From positions 3,395,912 to 3,459,911 of the forward strand of contig NC_051102.1 of assembly GCF_901709675.1 (NCBI RefSeq): DNA of 64,000 nt, in the 5' to 3' direction. The notes under the pieces are model-generated. The model was not told the DNA's origin, did no database searches, and saw only the letters and a program-made list of their open reading frames with translations. How positions within the stretch are numbered: the first letter of the stretch is position 1; every line of letters begins with the position of its first letter. The position numbers and the translations under genes are program-made. The stretch is from Syngnathus acus. Its lineage: Eukaryota; Chordata; Actinopteri; Syngnathiformes; Syngnathidae. Of this stretch, positions 35,870 to 49,800 are shown piece by piece.

Positions 35870-37126
35870 TTTTGAGGACAATTCTTAGAATAATAAAAGG
35901 GGGAAAAGGGTGCTGTAACAGCGTGGGAAAAGTAAAACCCTCCAAACCACAAATATGATCATTTTTTGCCAAGATCATTTTTTGTTGCCTCATTCGCAGA
36001 ATAGTAATGATTTGCACCCTGCACAGTGGCCTCCTGAGAAGTGACTCAAATTTTAAAAACCCCTGGCCAAGAAATTACCCTGTCTCCGTTTGAGTTTAAG
36101 ATATGATGTGATCGTTAAAAGCTGTTCTTGCATCAGTTTAGTACTTTGCACAGGCACAGTGGTACATGTGATGCATTCTGTCTGAGGTTTACATCATGGA
36201 CTTTCATATCACTGACGAACAATTGGGGGCTCATGGCTGAAGCTAGGGGTTAGTCATCTTATGTTGCCACAGTGGTAAAATCAGTGTGTGTTTTACTCTG
36301 GGATATCTAGGAATATTTTTGTTAGCCACTACATATTTTGTATATACATTTCCCACTTTTAACTATTTTTAAACTTTGGCTATGAGTGAGGTAACCTAAA
36401 AAATGTTTCCATGTAAGTTTGCAACTTTTGTAGATGGATTAAGCAGAGCTGAGTAACAAACAGGCCTTAATTTCTCAAACCAATTAAAAGTTATGAATAT
36501 TTGCACCAAAATAACCACCCTGGAGCTGTTTGCTCATAACGCCAGGCCACTGTAATTAGCCCCCAGCAGAGTGCCAATAAAGCCGATTAGACCTGCTCTT
36601 GAGACATGGATTTTAAGATCTGTTTTGACATGTGACATGGGGGGTGGGTGGTCCAATATTCATGATTAACATGAAAAAATAAGGAAACAAGTTAAAAGAG
36701 TGCACATATTTTGATACTTTTGAGTAGTAATTACACCCCATAACCTTGCTTTCTGGTATACTTTACTAACTTTCACATTCAGCCTTTCAAAATAAAACCC
36801 TTGACTCAGCCTCATCCTGCTGAATCCAATCCACCTGCCAAGCATGCAGATATTATCACTGAGATATCTCGCAATATCTGACAAGCTCAGTAAGCCTTGA
36901 TAGGCGCTTTATGTTTAAAGCAGTATTTGAAGCATGGTGGGCTCTGAAGACATGCTTTGTTTGCTGAAGAAGGCTGCTGACCACTGCTTCAGCAACCCCC
37001 AGAGATGCAGTTCCCATTAGCTGCCACTAGTATCAACCAAGCTCTAATGTTAAAAAAGTGCATTTTCCTCAATGGCTTTGTCCCACATTACACAACACAC
37101 ATTAATTAAATATTACTTCCCATAGG

Positions 37127-37258
37127 AGCATGAATCGTGAATATGTGTGAGTGACTGGGAACTTGTCCAGGGTGTACTCCTTTGACCAAAGTCAGCTGGG
37201 ATAGGTTCCTGCTCACCCACAACCCTACTGATGAAAAGTGTTCTAAAAATAGATGGAA
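37127..37258 (+). mobile_element. LINE 3' tail fragment, diverged
   Basis: Shares CCAGGGTGTACTCC, CAGCTGGGATAGG and CCACAACCCTACTGATGA with the LINE tails at 19787 and 58245. Old and diverged. Confidence 0.55.
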
Positions 37259-38841
37259 GTGTTTGCAAGAGAGAGGCTTGTTCATTTGCAGACCACTGTC
37301 AGATTCCCCCACTCCCCGTACACACACTATGACTTCCCTTGTGGGACTGTTAAATGATTCAATTGAATCATGTAGAAAGAAACAAGACATTCGTTAGAGA
37401 ATTCTCTCGAGGCCTATTTACAGCACAGTCATAATGGAATACATAAATATTCACATTTATAGTCCCGCCATAAAGGATGAGTCAACCACAGCACACCCAA
37501 CACTAAATTAAAGATAATTCCCCACCCACCTAGCCACAACAGTAATGGCCGTTCACTTGTCTACGTGAAACAAATCAATAAACGAAAGAGGTATATTTGC
37601 TACCATATACCATTTTGAGTACACATGTAAAACATTTCTAATAACGATTCTCATTGAAAGACAATTAGTGATGTCAAATTGACAATATAGTTGACTTTGT
37701 AGAATGGAATCTTGGTTCACAAGCTCCGAGTGATTGTGACGCAATTTCTTCCCTATTAAAATGAACCAAGGCTCGCTTTGCAGAAAACTGGCAAGGAGCA
37801 GTAGGTGGGGACTCACCTCAGCAACAAAATGCCCCTTTGATACACAAGTCACATGTGAATTCAAGACGATCCTATTGGCTGAAAAAGCTGGCTTCTTGCA
37901 GTACACTATGTATTTGTAGATTCAAATCAAAATAGTCGAGTGAATAGGTTGTTGCAAATTGAAAGTGTTTCTATTTTATGCTGCCTCTGGGGGCCACGCA
38001 CATTCAGTATGGCAAGTGAGAGGGACATTATAAGCTTCAACACCCAAGCCCAAAATGTCAACTGTGACCACCAAAAAACATCATATAAAACAAACAGTAC
38101 ATTTTGTGAACCCCTAATAAAAAAATCAAACAAACCAAAATAAAGGAGAGTGCTTGTGGTTGTCAAAAAGCATCTCTAGGTCAGAAGGACCATTATCGGT
38201 AAAGTTATGCTACTGCCCTGAAAAGTCAACGGCAGCAAAAAAGCCTTCTTTAACTGATGACCTTCTCTTTGTGCTCCAAAATTTATGCCCCGGCATTTAA
38301 TACAAGAAATAAAATTGTACATTCTGTTTTATGTCCCTCATATACATTTCATGTGCACTTTTTTCAATATAGGAGGAATATGACTTTCTGCTAAATATGC
38401 AGAATGTTTTCCCCGTGGCATTATCCACAGCATGTTAATTTACAAATAACCGCTGCTCTTACACGAGGATTTCCGCAAAATAAATGCAATATTGAGACAT
38501 GGGAAATATGCACATTCGTTTATAGGATTTGTTTTACTTTAATAATGCTTCACAGAGCAATATACAACTCTTTAGTTCCTTACAGAAAAAAATCGAGGAG
38601 AATGTTTCCTTCCTCGAGAGTAAACTTTGACTGACAACATATTTATGCTGATTATATTTTTGCAGGCCGATTACTTCAACATAGCCTGAAGGTCTTTGCT
38701 CGATTTTTGATTAAAAAACAGTTGCAGTCCTCCCAATCTTAGTACCACTTGAGTGCTATCACCTTGGACATGCTTACCATAGTGAATCCTCCAAAAATTG
38801 CTCCCCTTCAGGCTTTGAGGATATTTGCTGAATTTTTTGAG

Positions 38842-39359
<518 letters not shown>

Positions 39360-39601
39360 CACTCACACACACAGGGGGAAAAAAATGACACTGAAAGATA
39401 AGGACTGTAAAAGGTCGTTTACGCCAGGGGATTTTTTTTTTTCAACAGATAAAGATCAAGTTGCGCATCTCAGGCTGTTGGTAATACGATATAAGATGGT
39501 TGTAGTGGGACTTGTCTGCCAAAAATCTATAGAAAATGCCATTTGTTTTGTCCTGCCAAGTGGGAGTTACACTGAGGACTTGACAGCACATTTTCTGGCA
39601 C

Positions 39602-39641
39602 CCACACACATGCACACACACACACACACACACACACACGC
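39602..39641 (+). repeat. (AC)n microsatellite
   Basis: Short CA run with an internal TG, 245 bp after the giant tract. Confidence 0.9.
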
Positions 39642-40043
39642 GTGCATGTCAAAAAAATAACAACACCTGGTTCTAGTTTCTCTGGGACCTGCCAGCCCGG
39701 TGCTCAAATATTATCATCTGAAAGCTTGCCTCCATTTTATAATCTACATATATTTCTCGCTCACTGTTATTCTGCCGTGGGTAAGCAGGTGCGTTTAGGG
39801 CTCGGTCCATATCTCTGTGAATGAGACTGGCAGCTGGCATTTTCCTCACACTGAGATTACACAGAGACCGCAGGGGAGAAAAAGTTTTAGAAGAGAGTAA
39901 CTTTTATCGGACACGGCATTGACCTTCATTGTGGAGTGCTAAACCATTTGCCTCACCCAAACAAACTGAGGAAATGGAGGATGAAAAGCAGAAACTGGGC
40001 ACGATCCATTCTAGAGTATTGGTCATAATAAGACTACAGTGTT

Positions 40044-40144
40044 AGGGTTTACAGATTATCTTGATCGTATGATTATGTTGGTATGTAATTTATTACAGGT
40101 TACATACCAACATAATCATACGATCAAGATAATCTGTAAACCCT
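40044..40144. repeat. Perfect inverted repeat, 45-bp arms, 11-nt spacer
   Basis: Arms 40044-40088 and 40100-40144 are exact reverse complements (opening AGGGTTTACAGATTATCTTG). The loop is TTTATTACAGG. There is no similarity beyond the arms and no flanking duplication of an obvious transposon type. Confidence 0.95.
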
Positions 40145-42784
40145 CTTTAATCACTAAAAATAATAGAAACTGAAATAATTATTAACTATTTAGCTTATGT
40201 TCAACTAACATTCTTTATATTTTAATTTTATGATTGATTTTATTTATGCCACTCTCATACCCATAATAAAGGTTTAATCCGAAGTCATTTTCTTCCTGCA
40301 AAACTGACATTAGCGATTGCTCAACCAATATGAATTTGGTCGGACAAGGGCTTGTCGACCAATCATCCAGCCAGCAGACCTCAGCCCTACAAAAATGTAA
40401 TGGGTTTCTTTGTGGCGACAGTAGGAACATTTTATTTAGGGACGGGAACTGCTTTTCCGCATACTATCAGACTGACTATGTCATAGAAGGAAAGAGACAA
40501 GCATTGTAATATTGTTTCCTGGCTTGCATTGTCACATTCTGTTATCACTTAATGTCTGAAAACAGTGACCATTTGCTCATTTCTACAAATTATAATTTCG
40601 ATTGACGCAACATGTGGGGTCTTACTGACATTAAATGGGAGCTTCTATGAGGAAAAAGCCATTATCACGCCTCTTGAAATAAATTGTGTTCATACCTTGG
40701 AGACTTACGAAAGAGAAACATAAGGGAAACTTTACGTAGACTGCTTATTTTGTCATTATCTCAAAATTGAACCCTGAAGACGCTAATCATGACATTTTCA
40801 GAGGTTGAAGCGGACATCAGTAAAGATGTCCACATACAGTACATTTTGGTGCCAAATAATTGCAATTTGTGGACGTCATTAGCCATGAATGTACAATGAT
40901 TTTGAGCTATCTGCTGAGGTATCTTGGGCAGACTTCAGAGAGAAAACTACAAATGCGATATATTATTAAAATCCATACATGATCTACCTCTCGCGATTGG
41001 AAAGTATCTCATAACTCACAACAGGTGGTATCAGGCAAATTATGTACAACTATGAAGAGAAGCAAAATAAAGAGCCAGGCAGACAACGAAAACATTCAAT
41101 TATTGTACTATGCATCGTCTAACTGTGAAAAAAAATTACTGCAGCAATGGGGAGAACAGCTTTAATCCACAGTGTGCTGAAATCACTTCTCATTACTGAG
41201 GCTCAGCAGCAGAGGCTTGTGAGGGCTGTTGACATGCTATAGGGTTTAACATAAAAATCTCAAACTGTGTAGGCATAATCAAAGCAATGAGAAAACACTG
41301 CTCCCCAAGGAATCTACTTTTACTGCAGTTATCTTCCAACAGCTCTGCTCTCCTGACACCTTTCTACAAATTTGGAGAAATGGTTTTGCAGTGTGTCACT
41401 GTTCATTTTTGCCAAGGGTGTGATGCGTTTCTCAGATTTAATAGTTTCATATAAAAAGTCATTTAATGACTTGGGTGTATGTACCACTAATGTATTAAAT
41501 TTGTTTTGAACTTATGTTCATATCGTTGCTCTGGTGAAAAACAAAACAAAAAACATCAATAAAAAAAACAAAGCTGTTTTCAAATGTGCAAATATATTCG
41601 CCCAACAAAACCTGCCATTCGTCACGGTTTTGTTTATCGGGCATACAATTAAGTGGTCTTACGCAACTTCCGAGGAGACCTGATTTTTATTTATTATGAC
41701 AGCTTTGGAGAATCATAAAATTCTTTACCTCGGAGTCCCTCAACAGAAGGTGCACAATTATACACAACCTCATGTGGGCCCTGCTGCTGCAAATTAGTGC
41801 AGATGTACAAGATAGTAATCACAATTTTAGAGCATCTATTCTATTTAGGATGCATGGATAACATGCATGAAAGAAGGGTACTGAAGCACAGAGAGAAATT
41901 AAGTATTTAACAAATACATTAATAGTGCAAGACAGAGATGAAATTAAATGAGTGCAGCAAGGTAGGAAAATGACCATCGATTAGTCCTGTAACCCAGGAC
42001 TCACTTAAAAATACTTATCTTACTTTTTGCAATAAAGTCTCTGACATTTTTTCAATATCCCAAGCGAACCCTCTTTAATGGTCAATAATATTGATCGTCC
42101 ATCTTGGCGATATTGTAAGCGCAGCTGCTTATTGTTGTGTGTTTCCGAGTAGAGCTTGAGGACAAATATGACGTCATGCATTTGACGAGTTGACCACCAT
42201 ACTTGCAAATTGTAAATTGGGTTTGGAAGCAAAATGTTTCAAATTATTTTTACCGTGCTAATGTTCAAATTTTAGGGTCGGATATGCAGTTTACCAAACA
42301 GAGTAAGATAAGGATAGACAAAGTATTAAGATTCGGTTCCAAATATTTTGAAAAAAAGAACATCTTTCATGAAGGCTTGAGGTACACGACAATAGCAGAA
42401 ACAATAATTAAATTCAGCCCACTGATTTTTATTGACAGATAAGAGTATGTCAACATACCAAGGTTAGCGGAGTAAATAAACAACAATGAAAAATCTAAAA
42501 CTGCAATTGAAAAAACAATTTAATTAAGAAAATGAAATAAAAACAAAACTAACAAATAAAAAAAATTGAAAGTAAATTTTAGGTTTATAAAACTAAAGCT
42601 ACTTTAAGTACAGCAAAAATATCCTTCATGTTAATTTTTTCTCAATTACAGTTTTTCACAATTGCAAAAACACTAAAGCCAAATTCTCAAAGACCTGAAC
42701 CAATTTTTTAAACCAAAAATGTTTTTCTACACCACGTCCGAGTTCATCGCATGACCATGAGGAAACCACGACAGAGTCCATCTT

Positions 42785-43231
42785 AATCCGAGCAGATTCT
42801 GTGGCCACCATTATCAGTACGTTCCGAGAATAAAACAGGTCGTTTCTTGTTGTACAATATTTACTCTAACAGAGAATACTGTACTGTAAGTAATGTGATC
42901 TTCATTACAATACCATTTCTACTGCCTGTACACACTTCTAAGTGCATTTTCCCCTTTGTAGAACTGAAAGACGGCCCAATGAGAATAAAGGGAAAGCTAT
43001 TTTATCCCCACAACAAGAAGCATTGATTGGTGGTTTGGTCCTTCAGAATAATGCCATCCGACTGGGTGAAGTCCAGCAGAGTTCTTGAAGACTGTCAGCT
43101 TTGATGGAATCAACAGCGTGTCTCTGTCAACTATCGACCGTCCTCCAACGTAACAGACTCAGCTTGAAAAAGTGGAACCCTTTGAGCGCAACTCTACCAC
43201 ATTAAGAGAACGAAAGTATCAATATGTGCAA
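42785..43231 (+). pseudogene. Decayed intron-containing Tc1/mariner-superfamily transposase (N-terminal part)
   Basis: First piece (42785-42838) reads NPSRF, then after a one-base shift VATIISTFRE. A 123-bp intron-like gap (42839-42961, acceptor CCCTTTGTAG) follows. The second piece (42962-43231) has PQQEALIGGLVLQNNAIRLG, INSVSLSTIDR, LQRNRLSLKK, and VEPFERNSTTLRERKYQYVQ before GTAAGT. The blocks match, from memory, the DNA-binding half of teleost IS630/Tc1-type DDE transposases. At least three frameshifts and a stop are present, and the catalytic half is not seen downstream. Confidence 0.6.
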
Positions 43232-45319
43232 GTAAGTGTAACCTACAAACACTTTGAGTACAATTCTATGCTCATAGGCTGACTGGTTTTGGTTGCTACT
43301 ATTACGATACAGTAAACTATATTGTAATGTATGTGAATCTGGAGTGCATACTTATCATACCATTCATGAAGTTTGTTTTTTATGTTACTTTCTGCAATGT
43401 CCATGAAGTCCTCTCGGCAGACCCCACACAGAAACAAGATATTGATGAATGAATCTCAGTGATTGCACTTGACAAATACTCAAAATATTTAATAAATAAA
43501 ATAATAAATAAATCAATAAAACAAATAAAAAGGACACTAAAACAAAGCATTTTCAAAAAAATAAAAGGTAACAAACTTGCTCTAAAAATGAAATAAACTA
43601 AAAAAAGTCACAACAAAATAAAAACTATTATTGAAAAATCCAAAACTAATATAACCCTAAAACACACTAACAAACTAACTGTATTCATTTTTTTTCCATT
43701 TCAATAATATAAAGCAGCAAATGTATTTCATTCTCAGCAATCAATTTATATTCTTGAAGAATGTGAAAACAATGCATACTATATACGCACGTCCCCTACT
43801 AATGATGTTGGTATCCTGGCCTTAAAATAAGTATATAGATTTAAGTTTTTTTGCTTACTACCAGACAGAGAACCTGCTTTGAGCTACTATTTTAATTCTG
43901 TTATGGTGTTTCTCTCTCCACCCGCTTGCTATACAGGAGCTGTCCTACATAACACGACAAACAGTAATGACTCGATTCTTCCTGTGTGTCCAATTGGTGT
44001 GTCAGGTAATATTATTAATTAGGCAGTGACAAGTCTTTGCGCTGTGTGATTCAACATATTTGTGAGGCTTGTTAGTGGTGCCTAATATAAGTTCATTATG
44101 AATGAGTGATTGTGACTACAATGGTGGAATATCACTATATACATATCACTGAGGCTTGCAACTTTTGTTGCACATCATCTCCTATTTTCTAGTCGTTATT
44201 TTATACTTGCACTGTATTTAGTTTCGACGCAATCTAGCACAATCATCATGACTTTTGAGTTAATGTGTGTGTTTGATGATGTGGGGCGAGTCGTAGCCCT
44301 CAACTTGTTGCAATTAGTTTATATCCATTTAAATATATTAAAAAAACTATTAATTAAAATAAATGTTTTGCTTGTCATTATTTAAAAAAAATAGAAAAAA
44401 ATAGAAAAAAAACAGTAGTGTCATATTTATGTATAGCAGGGTTGTCAGTAATTTGTAATCTATTTTAGTTACTTTTAAAATCAAGTAATCAGTAAAGTAA
44501 TTAAGGTATTTGTAAAGCAAGGAATAAGTAACTAAGGCACTTTTTAGGGCAACATTGACTAGTACTTATAGAGGCAGGCTTATATATTAAATGAAAAAAA
44601 AAAACAATGATAAATGGAGAAACAAAATCCACCTCTACTTCATATATTTAACTTATTGTGGGTATTTTTTAGCCTGTTTATTCACCCCCGCCAACAAACA
44701 TGCAAGAGACACGCTATGTGTTTTTTCATCAGTCGTCAGCAATACAGGAGTCCGTCCGTCAGTGACGAACTGGGATGTCCGTTGGTACTTGATTAAACTG
44801 AGTGCTTATTCCGTCATTTTTTTCCAATGTTTTCGTCATTTGTAAGCAAAACAGAAAATCGAGTTTTCAAGGTGTCTACTATTTGGAGGCATGAAATGTA
44901 CTTGTGTCACTTATCAGCTGCAACCCACAGCTGGCCTGGACAAGAGGCTATGGGGTTATCTCACACCCACACATTCACACACAGATACACAAACATACAC
45001 TGTTGGCAACCATACCAGGAGAGCGTGACTATAGCTCTTATCTTGAACATATCTCCAGACAGTGATTATCCAAATCTGTGTACTTCCCTGGGCACAACAG
45101 CACCACCCAAAGCCTTTTAGACACACAAGTCTGGACAGATGGATTGGACAGACAGAAGAGAGAAGCAGAAAGTGTGATAAAGAATAGTTACTTTACCAGA
45201 GCACTGCACGTGATAAATTGTAAATGGGAGGGTTGAGATGGTCACGAGACACTGGCAGCAACAAATTGCGATCATAATGCCAAAAACTCCTTGGCGAATG
45301 ACGGGACAGGTTTAGTTTA
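43232..45319 (-). other. astn1 intron continued
   Basis: AT-rich; no recognised exon or element. Confidence 0.55.
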
Positions 45320-45619
45320 CCGTATTTTCCGCACTATAAGGCGCACCGGATTATAAAGCGCACCTTCAATGAATGTCCCATTTTAAAACTATGTCCATAT
45401 ATAAGGCGCGCCGGATTATAAGGCGCACCAATGAATTTTCCATTTTAAAACTTTGTCCATATATAAGATATATACATTTGGCCCGCGGGCCGAACTTTGG
45501 ACACACCTGCTGTCGTGGCTCAATATTGGTCCATATATAAGGCGCACCGGATTATAAAGCTTTCAGCTTTTGAGAAAATTTGAGGTTTTTAGGTGCGCCT
45601 TATAGTGCGGAAAACACAG
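45320..45619 (+). mobile_element. TIR MITE (family 1), 300 bp, TA duplication
   Basis: Begins CCGTATTTTCCGCACTATAA and ends with a near complement (GTGCGGAAAACACAG). TA flanks both sides (45318-45319, 45620-45621). The interior includes GGCCCGCGGGCC. Oriented opposite to the copy at 46516. Confidence 0.86.
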
Positions 45620-46515
45620 TAGTTTAGTTTAATTTGGGGGCCACAAAACTACAATTGGGAGAGCAAACAGGGACCAGTGAGGATGGCCTTGTCAACAGTA
45701 GTAAATTTGGTGCTGACCCACATCTTTTTTATAATCCATGAAACTGTCAAAAACAAAACCTCATTGGAAGGCATTGCGTAAGAACAAAACTTTGGCAAAT
45801 GGTGAGTATTCTGTTTTATTGAGCTAAATTTGCATTGCTCCTTGGGACAAAAACTTGGTTTGGTTGCGTAATACACATTTCAACTTCTCCCCCACAAGTT
45901 GAATTAATGTATGACACCCCCTGTAAAAATGGGCTTTCAGTGTTATACAAACTGTTATCGGTTCAGTCGACACAATTTCACTTTCAACTTTGATATGCTT
46001 AAAGCACTACCAACGAGGGTAGTGCTTTATGTTTTTATTTTTCCTTGATTATTTTTCCCATTTGTCAGTAGTACTTTATGTTAAACACCCTTACATGTAC
46101 TTTGGTGAGATATTCCTTCAACTTTGTTTCGGCTTTGAAGTACAACCTGCCACTAATGGAAACATTTATGCTCGTAGCTCGTGTTAACAACAAAGTGCGT
46201 TACGTTGCTGATTTTCAAAATGTTACATCAAGATTGGTACAATCAGTGCAGCTGGTCTGTCAAATGTACAAAACCGAGGGCAGACACATCACAGTTCCAG
46301 TCTCTTCGTAAATATTGCTGCAGCTGTCACTGCAGATGGGAAATATGTGCAGATCATTACAAGTGAATAAAGCTCATGTTCCAGTCAGTAGAAGCTTTGT
46401 TTTAGTATTTTTTACTTTTTCATTTTGAATATGGGCATGTACATACAATAATAGCTGCCTATGAACTTGATTTCAGCATGCTTCATGCAACGATCAAATG
46501 TTAAATATAAGCTTA
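45620..46515 (-). other. Intronic spacer between two inverted MITEs
   Basis: About 0.9 kb without recognisable features. Confidence 0.6.
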
Positions 46516-46822
46516 CTGTATTTTCCGCACTATAAAGCGCACCTAAAAACCTCCAATTTTCTCAAAGGCCGACAGTGCGCCTTATAATCAGGTGCGCCTT
46601 ATATATGGACCAATATTGAGCCACTACAGCAGGCGTGCCCAAAGTCCGGCCCGCGGGCCAAATGTACATATATTATATATGGACAAAGTTTTAAAATGGG
46701 CCATTCATTGAAGGTGCACCTTACAATCCGGTGCGCCTTATATATGGACAAAGTTTTAAAATGGGCCATTCATTGAAGGTGTGCCTTATAATCCGGTGCG
46801 CCTTATAGTGCGGAAAATACGG
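46516..46822 (-). mobile_element. TIR MITE (family 1), 307 bp, TA duplication
   Basis: Same family as 45320 but inverted. Left end CTGTATTTTCCGCACTATAA, right end complement of CCGTATTTTCCGCACTATAA, TA on both sides (46514-46515, 46823-46824). Contains the GGCCCGCGGGCC core. Confidence 0.86.
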
Positions 46823-49800
46823 TACTTAAAACATTCAAAAATCATTAAAATGATAGACACCTACATGTCATTTTTCATAGCCTGAATTTGATTTTCCTCG
46901 TATGGTCTCCTTTCTACTATCTCATCACGTCATGACCTTCATGCTTTCTCCTCCATTTCTTTCCCCACGATCATTGTCAGCACATAGGCACAGACACCGC
47001 AAACCTCAAAGAATGAGATCTATAATGCATTTGGTGAAGTATGATAGAAACTTTTCACTTTCTATTAAAGGTAGAGTGTAAGAACATAGAGTAATGGCGG
47101 TGTTCCCAAAAAAATTCGCATGCATGAATCCACCCACTCGTTAAATCTTGTCAAGCCTTGGTGCACACACAGACTATAATAATGATGATGCTGTCCTCAC
47201 GGTTCAGAATAGAAAAGCACATGTTTAATAGACCATCTTGGGTCTTCTATCTTCATCATGTGCATTGTTTGTATGAAAGAGATCAAGAAGGGTTCAGAAA
47301 AACACAACCTTGCATTTATTTATGCATTTTTGCAATTAGGTTTGAATGACTGACACCTCACACGTTCTCACCGTTTATTATACGTGATAAACTGTGTGAA
47401 CTTCGGAAACTCATTTTAATTCCGCTCCAATCTTCTGTCTATCTTGTCACACTTATAACACTCTCACTGATGTACTTTGCAGGTCCCACGGGATTGAGTA
47501 CGTTGTGTGTGCCCATAAGAACATTTCACAATGATTAGCCTAATTTTCACCTTAAATGAAGAATATGCGTCAAATAAGGACAAATGTGAATATTTGAAGA
47601 TTTGTTTTCACAGCTTGTTACCTTTTTTTGTTTTTCAAGTAATTGCCTGCTGTTCAACAATGTGAAAGAAAGTATTTACAGTCACATAAGGTCAAAGTAT
47701 TTTTTTTGTGTGAGTTCTCTTATAAAACATTTGGTCTTGCCTTACAATTAATGTCTTTAAAGGTCCAATTATAAAGTTACCTAGGCATGTTACCTACTGC
47801 ATGTCTAATTTTTCTAACAAACCAATCTGTGTCAAAATTGGTAAAATAATGACAAGTTATGAATTGAATTGAATTGGGGTTTGTATATCTCTCAAAGCCA
47901 AATATTCAATAAAGTCTTTTGAGTATCAGCCTTTTGCGTAACCTTTAAAGGTCACTGTCACTTAATAAAAGACTGGCTAACTATTGCAATAGGTCAATTA
48001 TTTCTCCTGTACATAACTGCTACATTTAACCAGCCCTAATTAGGATAAATTAGAATTTATTCAGGCATGGATGAGAATAAGGAATGTCATCACCCTAGCA
48101 ACTTGTCTTTTTTGTAAATGCCAGCCCTAACACATTATATCTGGGAGTGGGAGTGAGTCTATCTCAGTCAAGTTCTTTGCAGGGGGACCTTCTGATGTGC
48201 AAGAATTGACTAACACCTATCAGTGTCATAAAATGACTCTGCGCCACCAATTGGGTGCTAAATGTCGAAGAGTTATTTTAAGGAATGTTTCGGTTCTTTG
48301 CGGGGAGTCTCGAAGAGATACATTTGCTTTTAAAGGAGCCAAATTCTCTTAATCGAAACACATGCTTAACACATGCTTTATACATATACAAATATAAATT
48401 CAGTCAAACTCTGACACACTTCGAGGGGCATTATTTCCTTCCCTCTATGATCACTCGTTAGATTTCACTGCTTACAATAATACAGACATAAGACAGAAAT
48501 GAAATAAACAACCACTTTGTTGGGGTCGGTCATCTTGAACTCGTCAATCACTAATAGAGGGGTACCAAAACTTACATCAGACTACTTCACACTCTCCTTT
48601 TCACCATTTCACTACTTTCATAATCATGAGCTCTCAATAATGTCTCATTCAGCTCTCTAAAGTGGCTTTGACAGTTCTGCTTCCATTACCACTTGGGGAA
48701 AGTCACCAGTGTTTTATGCTTAATTATGCCAATCAAGTAAATTATAAATATATTCCCAAATATAATGGCTCTTAAGTCCGCTCAGAATCAAACTGTCAAA
48801 TTCCACTCTACATTTATGAAACTATTCCATGTTCTTCTCCCACAGTAAAAATAAAACACAATGGAGTTGCCTCAATTCGCTCACAAAAATACATAAACAG
48901 TGTTAAAATTACAGAGCAAGGATAACAACGTTATTAAAGATGTCACAACGGCTGTTGCGCCCATCTGTTTGAAACTTCTGGTGCTTGTTTACAGCTGGTA
49001 AAAATAGCTCCATGTAAAAACAAACCCTGCTACCTGACAAAAACGACTGCTCATGGCCTCATGCTGAGTCACAACACAACCCATAAAGGGTTAAGTGCTC
49101 ATCTTAAAATCTTACAAATATATCTTTTGCACAGTTCATAGCAATTACAATTGTGTAAGGAGTATGCTTTCAAAGAGTAATAATTTATGTTGAGCAGAAC
49201 ACCTTGACAAGCGACCTCGCCTCTAGTTATTATTGTAGTGCTCATGAAGCATACATAATAAGATTTTGATCCTGAGTCAGATCCATCAATACGCTCCTTT
49301 TTCGCTTTTTCACATTTCTCCTTATAAATATTGTGCCTTTTGAATCAAAATGAACAACAGGATCTGGTGCATGTTGGTCAGAAGTCTGCAACAAGTGGGC
49401 CTCAGTCTATATCTCGACTCAAACGCCTTCTACACGGATCCAGACAAAATTGAAATATCGTGACAAGATTAAAGATTTAAAGCAGCACAAGGTAACTTTT
49501 GGTTTTCGTTGACTATATGGAGAAAAGTGGTAGTGTTTTGCCTGTAGTGGTAATACCACATTTCCCATGAGTGCGAGCACAGAACGTCAGAATATATTGC
49601 TCTCTCGCTCGCCGGCAGTTGGAATGAATTATGTATAGCCGGTTATATCCTGGCATTAGATACATACAGCCAGCGTTGGTCGGAACTCCCTCCTTGTATT
49701 TGAGGTCATGCCAGGACTAGCCTGCTTTTTTTTTTTTTTGTCTCCTCAGACAAAACTACTGCCATGACAGAAGTAATTGCGCAAGACAACTTTCGACATT

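Noticed and set aside
41729-41786. 58-bp minus segment with TTTGCAG acceptor and GTAAAG donor and an open frame
   Set aside because: Residues do not match astrotactin, the polypyrimidine tract is weak, and such short patterns occur by chance.
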